From JAWXUU01 sp044426085 (GTDB taxonomy: Bacteria > Bacillota > Clostridia > Christensenellales > CAMQZB01): 64,000 bases of DNA. Below are positions 8,511 to 16,857 of the stretch, piece after piece. A program made the position numbers and the translations under genes. Location of the stretch: contig JAWXUU010000002.1 of the NCBI GenBank assembly GCA_044426085.1, forward strand, positions 62,001 to 126,000. Reading direction: 5' to 3'. Below the pieces are notes generated by a model, which did no database searches, was not told the origin of the DNA, and was given only the letters and a program-made list of their open reading frames with translations. Positions within the stretch are counted from its first letter, which is position 1, and every line of letters starts with the position of its first letter.

Positions 8511-11180
8511 ATGGGAATTTTTTCATTCATTACAAAAGGCGAAAATAAAAAGAATATAAAAAGATTAGACGATATCGCAGAAGCAGTTATCGCACTTGAA
8601 CCTAAATACTCCGCAATGACAGACTCAGAGCTCAAAAATCAAACGGAAATCTTGAAAGCTAGGCTAGAAAAAGAAACGCTAGACGACATCTTGACAGACG
8701 CATTTGCAGTTATCAGAGAAGCGAGTTTCAGGGTTCTATCTATGAAGCACTATAAAGTGCAAATCATGGGTGGTGCTTGTCTGCACCAAGGCAGAGTTGC
8801 AGAAATGAAAACAGGGGAAGGTAAGACCCTCGTAGAAACTTTGCCAGCGTATCTTAATGCACTTGCGGGCAAAGGCGTTCATATTATCACTGTAAACGAC
8901 TATCTTGCATATCGTGATGCAACGTGGATGGGTAAGGTGTATCAATTTCTTGGAATGACAGTTGGTATCAACATTTCGGGAATAACAGAAGAAGAAAAGA
9001 AAATCGCATATGCGTGCGATATCACATACGGAACGAATAACGAATTTGGCTTTGATTATCTTCGCGATAACCTAAAGACACAAAAAATCAAAAAAGTTCA
9101 AAACGGTCACAACTTTGCAATAGTCGATGAAGTGGATTCAATCCTTATCGACGAAGCGAGAACTCCGCTTATTATTTCAGGTGCGGGTGAAAAATCATCT
9201 GTTCTGTATTCAAAAGTGAATTCACTTGTATGCAGCTTCACTGATGAAGATTTTGAATTTGACGAAAAAGATAAAACTATCAACATGACGGAATCAGGTG
9301 TTAACAAAGCTGAAAGATATCTCAAAATCGATGATCTTTCTGATATTGAAAACAAAGATATCCACATGCATATCCAATGCGCCTTGAAGGCTCACCATAT
9401 ATTCAAAAGGGATAACAACTATATCGTTTCTGACGGCGAAGTTATCATCGTTGATGAATTCACAGGAAGACTCATGATAGGAAGAAGGTATTCCGAAGGT
9501 CTTCATCAAGCGATAGAAGCAAAAGAAGGTGTTGTTATCAAAAGCGAAAACAAAACGTATGCTACGATAACATTCCAAAACTATTTCAGAATATACGATA
9601 AACTTTCCGGCATGACGGGAACAGCAAAGACAGAAGAAGAAGAATTCCGCGGAATTTATAATCTTGACGTAGTTGAAATTCCAACAAACATTCCAAGTGA
9701 AAGAATAGACCAAAACGATGTTATATATCCAACGGAAGTTGGAAAGCTCAGGGCTGTCTGTGCTGAAATTGTCCGTGCCCACGAAAAGGGACAACCTTGC
9801 CTTGTCGGCACAGTCACAGTGGAAAAGAGTGAACTTATTTCTGCAATGCTTAAAAAGCTCAAAGTTCCACACAACGTCTTGAATGCGAAAAACCACGCAA
9901 GAGAAGCGGAAATTGTCGCACAAGCGGGCAGACTTGGCGCTGTGACAATCGCCACAAACATGGCGGGTCGTGGAACAGATATTTTGCTTGGTGGCAATCC
10001 TGATTTCATGACAAAAACACAGCTTCTTGATATGGGCATTGATGAAGAAAGAATTGCAGAGGCAACTTCATATGAAGCACAAAACGATCCGGAAGTTTTA
10101 ACGCTAAAAGAAAAATACGAAAATCTTTATAAAAAAGCAAAAGAAGTTTGCGACGGCGAAAAAGAACAAGTTATGCAAGCTGGCGGGCTTTATATCATAG
10201 GAACAGAACGTCACGAATCAAGACGTATTGATAATCAGCTTCGCGGTCGAAGCGGAAGACAAGGCGACAAAGGTGAATCAATTTTCTATATTTCACTTGA
10301 AGATGACCTTGCAAGACGTTTTGGTGGCGAAAGCATGCAAAAGATATATTCTAAGCTTAAAGTGGATGAAGATACTCCAATTGCTATGGGTTTACTTTCA
10401 AAACAAATTGAAAACGCACAAAAAGTTATCGAAGGCAAGAACTTCGGAATAAGAAAGAACGTTCTTGAATACGACAACGTGATGAACACTCAACGTGAAA
10501 TTATGTACGGCGAAAGAAATAAGGTTTTGGAAGGTGAAAGTGTTCACGATCAAATTATTAAACTTATCCCAGATTACGTTACAGAAGTTCTTTCAGAAAT
10601 CATTCCTAGAAAGCAACAAAAAGCAGAATGGGACTTTGAAAAAATCAACCACGATTTGGAAGCGAGATTGTTGCCAAAAGATTGCAACTTCCTTGTTCCT
10701 GAAACAGTTGATGGTTGGGATAACGATTTCTTGCACCAACAAATTGAAGAAAAAACAATCAGCGAATACAACGCAAAAATTGAAAAGTATAAAGAGATGA
10801 ATCTAAGCTTCGAAGAAATCGAACGCGTGGTTTTGCTTAAGTGCGTAGATAAAATGTGGATTGACCACATCGACCAAATGGACATTTTGCGTCGCGGAAT
10901 TTCCCTTCGTGCCTACGGCGGTGTAGACCCAATCTTGTCCTACAAAAAAGAAGCTTTTGACATGTTTGAAGACATGACAAAAAGAATTCAAGAAGACACA
11001 GCAAAAACTCTTTTGAAAACAGAATTCAGAGTAGTCCCAAAAGTTGTGAACAAGACAGTTATGCAAACTGAAGGCGGAACAAAAGAAGCACGCGAACAAA
11101 GGAAGTCTTCAGCAGTTGGCAGAAACGAACCATGCCCATGCGGTTCTGGCAGAAAATATAAAAACTGCTGTGGTAAATAA
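8511..11180 (+). CDS. secA: protein translocase subunit SecA
   Basis: ATPase motor of the Sec preprotein export system. The 889 aa protein is full length: Walker A MKTGEGKTL (residues 99-107), DEVDS and DEART in NBD1, the preprotein cross-linking domain, NBD2 with TNMAGRGTDI, helical scaffold, and a C-terminal zinc-binding tail (CPCGSGRKYKNCC) that contacts SecB or ribosomes in other bacteria. AGGAGGA precedes the ATG. prfB follows 49 nt downstream, a gene order common in Firmicutes, with no terminator between. Confidence 0.97.
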   Translation: MGIFSFITKGENKKNIKRLDDIAEAVIALEPKYSAMTDSELKNQTEILKARLEKETLDDILTDAFAVIREASFRVLSMKHYKVQIMGGACLHQGRVAEMKTGEGKTLVETLPAYLNALAGKGVHIITVNDYLAYRDATWMGKVYQFLGMTVGINISGITEEEKKIAYACDITYGTNNEFGFDYLRDNLKTQKIKKVQNGHNFAIVDEVDSILIDEARTPLIISGAGEKSSVLYSKVNSLVCSFTDEDFEFDEKDKTINMTESGVNKAERYLKIDDLSDIENKDIHMHIQCALKAHHIFKRDNNYIVSDGEVIIVDEFTGRLMIGRRYSEGLHQAIEAKEGVVIKSENKTYATITFQNYFRIYDKLSGMTGTAKTEEEEFRGIYNLDVVEIPTNIPSERIDQNDVIYPTEVGKLRAVCAEIVRAHEKGQPCLVGTVTVEKSELISAMLKKLKVPHNVLNAKNHAREAEIVAQAGRLGAVTIATNMAGRGTDILLGGNPDFMTKTQLLDMGIDEERIAEATSYEAQNDPEVLTLKEKYENLYKKAKEVCDGEKEQVMQAGGLYIIGTERHESRRIDNQLRGRSGRQGDKGESIFYISLEDDLARRFGGESMQKIYSKLKVDEDTPIAMGLLSKQIENAQKVIEGKNFGIRKNVLEYDNVMNTQREIMYGERNKVLEGESVHDQIIKLIPDYVTEVLSEIIPRKQQKAEWDFEKINHDLEARLLPKDCNFLVPETVDGWDNDFLHQQIEEKTISEYNAKIEKYKEMNLSFEEIERVVLLKCVDKMWIDHIDQMDILRRGISLRAYGGVDPILSYKKEAFDMFEDMTKRIQEDTAKTLLKTEFRVVPKVVNKTVMQTEGGTKEAREQRKSSAVGRNEPCPCGSGRKYKNCCGK

Positions 11181-11229
11181 TAAGAAATAAAACATAAACA
11201 ATAAATAAAAAATATAGTGAGGTATCGAA

Positions 11230-12328
11230 ATGATAATTATTGACGAACAAAAAATGCGACTAAAAGAAATCGCGGAAAATCTAAAAGAGGCAGGACACTC
11301 TCTTTGACTTTGATGGCTTAAAAAAACAACTAGAAGGTGTCAAAAAAATTCAAGAAGACCCAAATCTTTGGGACGATCTTAAAAAAGCACAACAAGTAAA
11401 TAAAGAAGCGAGTATTCTTGAAAACAAAATCAACGAATATGTAAACCTTGTTCAAATCAAAGAAGAAAACGAACTTCTTATCGAAATGATTGAAGAAACC
11501 CACGACGAATCACTTTTTGAAGAACTCGTTGCGGGAATGAAAACTCTCGAAGAAAAAGTGGACGAATACGATATCAAAATGATGCTCAAGGGTGAATACG
11601 ATGCAAACTCTGCAATCCTAACACTGCACTCTGGTGCGGGTGGAACAGAAGCTTGCGATTGGACACAAATGCTTTATCGTATGTACACTCGCTTTGTTGA
11701 AAGGTTCGGTTTCAAGTATCAAGAAATCGATAAACTTCCTGGCGACGAAGCAGGGCTTAAAAGTGTTACTTTCAAAGTTGAAGGCTTGAATGCATATGGA
11801 TATTTGAAAGCGGAAAAAGGCGTACACAGACTTGTGAGAATTTCACCTTTTGATTCCAATGCTAAGCGTCACACATCGTTTGCATCACTTGAAGTTGTTC
11901 CGGAAATCGAAGATGAAGGTGCAATCGAAATAAGAACAGAAGATTTAAGAGTAGACACATATAGGTCCGGTGGTGCGGGCGGTCAGCACGTAAACACAAC
12001 TGACTCTGCCGTTCGAATCACGCATATGCCAACGGGCATAATCGTGGCTTGTCAAAACGAAAGAAGCCAAGTGCAAAACAGAGATATGTGTATGAAGATG
12101 TTGCGTTCTAAACTTATCGAAAAAAAGGAACGTGACCAACTTGAAACACTGAATAACATTTCAGGAAGTTTGAAAAAAATCGAATGGGGAAGCCAAATCA
12201 GAAGCTATGTTTTCCAACCATACACTATGGTTAAAGACCACAGAACAGGATATCAATCAGGAAACATCAGCGCCGTTATGGATGGTGACCTTGTAGACTT
12301 TATCTATGACTATTTGCGTAAATCATAA
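11230..12328 (+). CDS. prfB: peptide chain release factor 2 with programmed +1 frameshift
   Basis: RF2 releases peptides at UAA and UGA. The gene is in two frames: ATG at 11230 reads 25 codons to CTT (11302-11304), then in-frame TGA (11305-11307). Skipping T11305 continues as GAC TTT GAT to the stop at 12326-12328, giving 365 aa, the usual RF2 length. CTTTGAC is the canonical autoregulatory slip site; a purine-rich GAGGCAGGA lies 8-16 nt upstream. RF2 hallmarks are SPF (anticodon-mimic) in RISPFDSNAKRH and GGQ in GGAGGQHVN. Low RF2 should favour the shift, so this is an intact regulated gene, not a pseudogene. Confidence 0.96.
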
Positions 12329-12335
12329 ACATAAG

Positions 12336-13385
12336 ATGAAATATTTTGAAAATATAAAAAACACAACTGAATATAAAAAAGATGCGATAATTCTCGGCAT
12401 AGAAAGCTCTTGCGACGAAACTTGTGCAAGCGTGGTTCGCGGTGGAAGGGAAGTTTTATCAAATGTGATTTCTTCGCAAATCGACATTCACAAACGTTTC
12501 GGCGGGGTAGTTCCCGAAATCGCAAGCAGAAATCACACAATGAGTGTAGTTTCTGTTGTTGATAGTGCCATAAAAGAAGCGGGAATATCAATCACTGATA
12601 TCGATGCAATTGCCGTGACTTACGGCGCGGGGCTTGTGGGTGCACTTCTCACGGGGGTCACATATGCAAAAACACTTTGCTTTGCACTTGATATCCCACT
12701 TATAAAAGTCAATCACATTCGCGGTCACATGTCTGCAAATTATCTTCAAGATAAAACCTTGAAGCCACCTTTTTTGTGCGTTGTCACAAGTGGCGGACAC
12801 ACTGCAATTTTGAAGGTTGTAGATTATTTGAACCACGAATTTCTTGGCGGAACACTTGACGATGCAGTTGGCGAAGCATTTGATAAGGTCGCAAAAACTC
12901 TTGATTTGCCATATCCAGGCGGTCCGCAAATTTCTAAACTTGCACTTGAAGGAAAAGCTGATGTTCAACTTCCAAAGATGTTGAAAAACGATAAAGGATA
13001 CAACTTTTCATACAGCGGTCTTAAAACTGCAGTTATCAACTACGTCCACACAAAACAGCAAAAAAATGAAGAATTCTCAAAAGCGGATGTTGCAAAATCA
13101 TTTGAAGTTTCTGCAATTGATGTTTTGGTTGAAAAAGCAAAACAAGCTTGTGTGGAGCATGAACTTGATACTGTTGTTGTCTGCGGTGGCGTTGGTGCAA
13201 ACAACTATTATCGTGGAGAAATGACCAAAATGGCAAAGAAAAATTCGCTGAAACTTGTGTTGCCTGAAAAAGTTTATTGCACGGATAATGCCGCAATGAT
13301 TGCATCGGAAGGGTACATTCAATACTACTACGCAAATGATTTATCTGATTTGGATTTGAATGCAGTTCCACAAATAAAACTATAG
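12336..13385 (+). CDS. tsaD: tRNA t6A threonylcarbamoyltransferase TsaD
   Basis: Transfers threonylcarbamoyl to A37 of ANN-decoding tRNAs. Seen: ASKHA fold start GIESSCDET (residues 21-29), metal-binding HIRGH (H127, H131), GGHTAIL and SYSGLKTAV. The ATG at 12336 gives 349 aa; an upstream ATG at 12306 lies inside prfB and adds 10 residues outside the family's usual start. No clear Shine-Dalgarno, so translation is probably coupled to prfB, which ends 7 nt earlier. The partner enzyme TsaC is 2 kb downstream; tsaB and tsaE are not in the window. Confidence 0.93.
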   Translation: MKYFENIKNTTEYKKDAIILGIESSCDETCASVVRGGREVLSNVISSQIDIHKRFGGVVPEIASRNHTMSVVSVVDSAIKEAGISITDIDAIAVTYGAGLVGALLTGVTYAKTLCFALDIPLIKVNHIRGHMSANYLQDKTLKPPFLCVVTSGGHTAILKVVDYLNHEFLGGTLDDAVGEAFDKVAKTLDLPYPGGPQISKLALEGKADVQLPKMLKNDKGYNFSYSGLKTAVINYVHTKQQKNEEFSKADVAKSFEVSAIDVLVEKAKQACVEHELDTVVVCGGVGANNYYRGEMTKMAKKNSLKLVLPEKVYCTDNAAMIASEGYIQYYYANDLSDLDLNAVPQIKL

Positions 13386-13395
13386 GAGACTACAA

Positions 13396-14199
13396 ATGAT
13401 TGATTTGCACATCCACACTTCTTTTTCTTCAGACAGCAAAGAAGATATGGAAAATTATATAATAAAAGCAATAGAAACGGGACAATATAACACGATTGGT
13501 TTCACCGAGCACTTTGATTTTGATTATGCATACAGTGGAATAAGGTCTGACTTTGTTGATTTTGTTGGATTTTTCAAAAAAATTGCTGAAATGAAAGAAA
13601 AATACAAAGGCCAAATAAAAATATTGGTTGGGGCAGAGTTTGGCTATGCGGATAATGAAAACGCAATGGCTCTTACAAATATGATTTGGGATAAATATCC
13701 GCTTGACTACGCAATAAATTCAGTTCACTTGGTTGATAATGAAGATGTGTGGTATGCAGATTATTTCAAAAATAGAACAAAAGAAGAGGCTTATGGCAAA
13801 TATTTGAAGTGGATAAGAAAAAGTTTAGACACAAAGACAAAATTTCACATCTTGGCTCACCTTGGCTATTGCCAAAGAAAGGCAATCTATCAAGATAAGC
13901 TTTTGAATTATTGTGATTTTCCTGAGCTTTTTGATGATATTTTTAAAACGATGATAGAAAGAGATATCATCTTGGAAATCAACACGTCAACACGCGGAAT
14001 TTGCGATTTAATACCATCTGTCGAAGCACTTATAAGATATAAAGAACTCGGCGGAAAATTGATAACATTTTCTTCTGATGCTCATCAAGTTGAAAGAATA
14101 TTTGATAGATATGAATATGTTTGCAACGTAGCAAAAGAACTTGGGTTTGAAGGTTTTGCATACGTTGAAAACGGCGAACTAAAACAATATGAATTATGA
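13396..14199 (+). CDS. PHP-domain phosphatase, HisJ-like
   Basis: Polymerase-and-histidinol-phosphatase metal hydrolase, most like histidinol-phosphatase of the HisJ/HisK type. Seen in order: HIHTSFSSD (H4, H6), FTEHFDFDY, GAEFGY, NSVHL, AHLGYCQ and SSDAHQ, which provide the usual trinuclear metal ligands. Length 267 aa is typical. It follows tsaD by 10 nt with AGGAG upstream, so it belongs to the secA-prfB-tsaD transcript. No other histidine genes are present, so the substrate is uncertain; another phosphate ester is possible. Confidence 0.8.
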   Translation: MIDLHIHTSFSSDSKEDMENYIIKAIETGQYNTIGFTEHFDFDYAYSGIRSDFVDFVGFFKKIAEMKEKYKGQIKILVGAEFGYADNENAMALTNMIWDKYPLDYAINSVHLVDNEDVWYADYFKNRTKEEAYGKYLKWIRKSLDTKTKFHILAHLGYCQRKAIYQDKLLNYCDFPELFDDIFKTMIERDIILEINTSTRGICDLIPSVEALIRYKELGGKLITFSSDAHQVERIFDRYEYVCNVAKELGFEGFAYVENGELKQYEL

Positions 14200-14203
14200 T
14201 ATG

Positions 14204-14247
14204 TAGGGAAAAAGTGCGAATTATATGCGTACAATTTCCCTATTTTT
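14204..14247 (+). terminator. intrinsic terminator after the PHP gene
   Basis: TAGGGAAA (14204-14211) pairs with TTTCCCTA (14235-14242) around a 23-nt loop, followed by TTTTTATTTTC. It closes the secA-prfB-tsaD-PHP transcript. Confidence 0.7.
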
Positions 14248-14320
14248 ATTTTCTTTCTGTTAATATATTTAAGTGTGTTATTTCGTTAAAAAATAAACAT
14301 GAATTTAATCCAATTAACTA

Positions 14321-14349
14321 TTGAAATATCAACGAATCCATGGTATAAT
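14321..14349 (+). promoter_or_regulatory. promoter of tsaC placed for a leaderless mRNA
   Basis: -35 TTGAAA (14321-14326), 17-nt spacer, -10 TATAAT (14344-14349). Only 6 nt separate the -10 from the ATG at 14356, so the transcript should start at or next to the A of the start codon. Confidence 0.75.
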
Positions 14350-14355
14350 TTTAAA

Positions 14356-15360
14356 ATGAGTACAAGAATATTTTATGCTTACGATAGTAACGATAAATTG
14401 AATATAGAAAATTTGAAAGAAGCGTCGAAACTTTTGTTGTCTGGCGAACTTGTTGCATTTCCAACCGAGACGGTTTATGGACTTGGTGTGGATGCCTATT
14501 CAGATAATATAATGAAGGTATACAGCGCAAAGGGCAGACCTCAAGACAATCCACTTATTTGCCATATTGGTGATGAAAGTCAAATCCAGCAATGCGGAAA
14601 TCCAAGTGAGCTTGCAAAAAAGATATTTGAACTTTTTTCGCCGGGGCCAATAACTGTTGTCATTGATAAAAGCGATAAAATTTCTAATGCAGTCACTGGG
14701 GGGCTTTCTTCCGTTGGTGTGAGAATTCCAGAAAACCAAGTGGCAAGAGAATTTCTAAAAATTTGCGGTGTTCCCGTTGCAGCGCCATCTGCAAACACAT
14801 CAAAGCGACCAAGCCCAACAAGGGCGTGCGACGTTTTGGAAGATTTGAATGGCAAGATTGCGGGGATAATCGATGGCGGAACATGCTCGGTGGGAATCGA
14901 ATCAACTGTTGTCGATGCGCGTGGCGAGTATCCAATAATCCTGCGCGAAGGCAAAATAACTCGCGATGATTTTTTGAAATATTTTGATAAGTGTGAATTT
15001 GCAAAGAGCTCTGATGAAAAAGTCAGAAGCCCCGGTGTCAAATATCAACACTACAGTCCAAAAGTTGAAATGTTTGTCCACTTTGGAAAAGATAATAAAA
15101 AAGTAGAAAGTTTTCTATTGGAAAATGCAACTAAAAAAATCGCGCTTATTGGCGAAGATGCATTTTTAAACGGCATTTCTAAAAAGAATAATTTTTCCGT
15201 GTTTTCTATGGGAACAACACCCGAAGAATTCATGCATAACTACTATTTCTTTTTGCGCGACCTTGAAAAAGTTTGCGATATAATCGTAATGCAAATGCCA
15301 TTTGAAAGCGAAGGTTTAAAAAATCGATGCGAAAAGTCTTGTGGTGGCAAGTTTATTTAA
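14356..15360 (+). CDS. tsaC: L-threonylcarbamoyladenylate synthase (Sua5 type)
   Basis: Makes threonylcarbamoyl-AMP from threonine, bicarbonate and ATP, the substrate used by TsaD. Seen: YrdC domain with FPTETVYGLG, KGRPQDNPLI and PSANTSKRPSPT, then a Sua5 C-terminal domain starting near SPGVKYQHYSP, so it is the long (334 aa) form also called YwlC. The ATG at 14356 is preferred: the longer reading frame from 14299 runs through the promoter. There is no Shine-Dalgarno. tsaD in the preceding transcript shares the t6A pathway. Confidence 0.93.
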   Translation: MSTRIFYAYDSNDKLNIENLKEASKLLLSGELVAFPTETVYGLGVDAYSDNIMKVYSAKGRPQDNPLICHIGDESQIQQCGNPSELAKKIFELFSPGPITVVIDKSDKISNAVTGGLSSVGVRIPENQVAREFLKICGVPVAAPSANTSKRPSPTRACDVLEDLNGKIAGIIDGGTCSVGIESTVVDARGEYPIILREGKITRDDFLKYFDKCEFAKSSDEKVRSPGVKYQHYSPKVEMFVHFGKDNKKVESFLLENATKKIALIGEDAFLNGISKKNNFSVFSMGTTPEEFMHNYYFFLRDLEKVCDIIVMQMPFESEGLKNRCEKSCGGKFI

Positions 15361-15423
15361 GAGAAATATTGAAATTGTAAAATTGTAAAATGTAAAACAA
15401 AATTAAACATACAGGAGATAGAT

Positions 15424-15864
15424 ATGAAAATAGCTTTAGGTTTTGATCATGGCGGTTTCGAACACAAGAAAACGCTTATTGATTATCTTGAAAAAAACAA
15501 AATTGAATACGTAGACTTTGGAACAAATTCAAGTGAATCTTGCGATTATCCAATCTTTGCGGAAAAAGTTGCAAAAGCGGTTCAGTGTGGAGAGTGCGAA
15601 AGGGGAATCTTGATTTGCGGAACAGGTGTTGGAATGAGCATTGTTGCAAACAAATTCAAGGGAATCAGATGTGCACTTTGCAATGAATATTTCATGGCAA
15701 AAGCAACAAGAGAACACAACGATTCAAACGTTCTTGCAATGGGCGCAAGGGTCATCGGGCTGAATGTTATGCTCGAGATTGTAGATGTTTGGATTAAAAC
15801 TGAATTTATTGGAATTCATCACACAAAAAGAATTCAAATGATTTCAGATATTGAAAATGCTTAA
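15424..15864 (+). CDS. rpiB: ribose-5-phosphate isomerase B / RpiB-LacAB family
   Basis: Interconverts ribose-5-phosphate and ribulose-5-phosphate in the pentose phosphate pathway. Seen: GFDHGGFEHK near the N-terminus, and CGTGVGMSIVANK with the catalytic Cys that separates RpiB/LacAB from RpiA. Length 146 aa is typical. AGGAGATAG precedes the ATG. The upp promoter lies in its 3' end, so upp can be expressed independently. LacA/LacB cannot be excluded from sequence alone, but no galactose genes are near. Confidence 0.9.
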   Translation: MKIALGFDHGGFEHKKTLIDYLEKNKIEYVDFGTNSSESCDYPIFAEKVAKAVQCGECERGILICGTGVGMSIVANKFKGIRCALCNEYFMAKATREHNDSNVLAMGARVIGLNVMLEIVDVWIKTEFIGIHHTKRIQMISDIENA

Positions 15865-15880
15865 TAATTTTTATTATAAT
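15851..15880 (+). promoter_or_regulatory. sigma-A promoter of the upp-ntp operon
   Basis: -35 TTGAAA (15851-15856), 18-nt spacer, -10 TATAAT (15875-15880), overlapping the last codons of rpiB. An AGGAGGA ribosome-binding site follows before upp. Confidence 0.7.
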
Positions 15881-15910
15881 AGACAAAATAACTACTAGGA
15901 GGATAAACTT

Positions 15911-16540
15911 ATGAGCAAAGTTACAGTGTATGATCACCCACTTGTTCAACATAAGGTGGCGATGATTCGCGACAAAAACACGAGCACAAAAGATTTTCGT
16001 GAACTTGTTGAAGAAATCGCAATGCTTATGGCTTATGAAGCAACTCGCGATTTGCCACTAGCTGATGTTTTGGTGGAAACGCCAATTCAAACTGCAAACT
16101 GCAAGATGATTGCAGGAAGAACGATTGGTGTCGTTCCAATTTTGCGTGCTGGTCTTGGAATGGTCAACGGAATTATCAATCTTGTTCCGAATGCAAAAAT
16201 CGGGCATATTGGGCTTTATCGTGACCCAGAAACATTGCAACCAGTTGAATACTATTGCAAATTGCCAACTGATGCGCCAGAGCGTGACTTCATTGTTGTA
16301 GACCCAATGCTTGCAACGGGTGGATCTGCGATTTCAGCAATCCAATTTATTAAGGATCGCGGTGTGAAGAATATCAAATTCATGTGTTTGATTGCAGCAC
16401 CAGAAGGTGTTGATGCACTTTCTACTGCACATCCAGACGTCGATATTTATATCGCATCTCTCGATGAAAAACTAAATGACCACGCATATATCGTTCCAGG
16501 TCTTGGCGACGCAGGCGATAGATTGTTTGGTACAAAATAG
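15911..16540 (+). CDS. upp: uracil phosphoribosyltransferase
   Basis: Pyrimidine salvage enzyme: uracil plus PRPP to UMP. Seen: HPLVQHK near the N-terminus, PILRAGLGMV, the PRPP loop VVDPMLATGGSA, and the uracil-binding end YIVPGLGDAGDR. 209 aa, full length. Strong AGGAGGA Shine-Dalgarno. Only 8 nt separate it from the first V-ATPase gene, so salvage and ion-pump genes appear to share a transcript. Confidence 0.96.
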   Translation: MSKVTVYDHPLVQHKVAMIRDKNTSTKDFRELVEEIAMLMAYEATRDLPLADVLVETPIQTANCKMIAGRTIGVVPILRAGLGMVNGIINLVPNAKIGHIGLYRDPETLQPVEYYCKLPTDAPERDFIVVDPMLATGGSAISAIQFIKDRGVKNIKFMCLIAAPEGVDALSTAHPDVDIYIASLDEKLNDHAYIVPGLGDAGDRLFGTK

Positions 16541-16548
16541 AGGTATAT

Positions 16549-16857
16549 ATGATAGAAAAGGTTATTGCGTCTATTCTTGACGCAGAAAAGTTAGCGAGCG
16601 AAATTATCGCAGATGGCATGAAGGAATATAAAACTATCATTGCCGATGCGGAAAGCTTCGTCGCGAGCGAGAAAAAACAACTCGTTTCAAGTTTGAAAGA
16701 TTCTCAAAACGATGCGTATGCAAAAGCTGAACAAAAAGCGCAAAATGCATATGAAAAATCTCTTGAAGATGGAAGGGTTGAAGCAAAGAAAATGCAAGCT
16801 GAAAGCATGAAAAAACATGAAGAAGCTGTTGCATTTATAGTAGGGAAGGTGATCTGA
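16549..16857 (+). CDS. ntpF: V-type ATPase peripheral-stalk subunit G/H (NtpF)
   Basis: Small 102 aa, almost wholly helical Ala/Glu/Lys-rich protein with the heptad character of the V/A-ATPase stalk subunit that pairs with subunit E. Identity rests on composition and on its position directly before ntpI, as in the E. hirae order F-I-K-E-C-G-A-B-D. GAGG precedes the ATG. Its TGA overlaps the ntpI ATG (TGATG), indicating translational coupling. Confidence 0.85.
   Translation: MIEKVIASILDAEKLASEIIADGMKEYKTIIADAESFVASEKKQLVSSLKDSQNDAYAKAEQKAQNAYEKSLEDGRVEAKKMQAESMKKHEEAVAFIVGKVI

Noticed and set aside
9294..9923. 209-codon antisense ORF within secA
   Set aside because: Opposite to a fully conserved secA segment, with no Shine-Dalgarno and no recognisable domain.
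11486..12328. Truncated prfB starting at an internal ATG
   Set aside because: The N-terminal domain is encoded upstream in another frame and joined by the CTTTGAC programmed frameshift.
14299..14355. 19-residue N-terminal extension of TsaC
   Set aside because: The extension covers the -35 and -10 boxes and is absent from the family's usual start.
16058..16301. Short ORFs on both strands inside upp
   Set aside because: Shadows of a well-conserved gene; no start signals.
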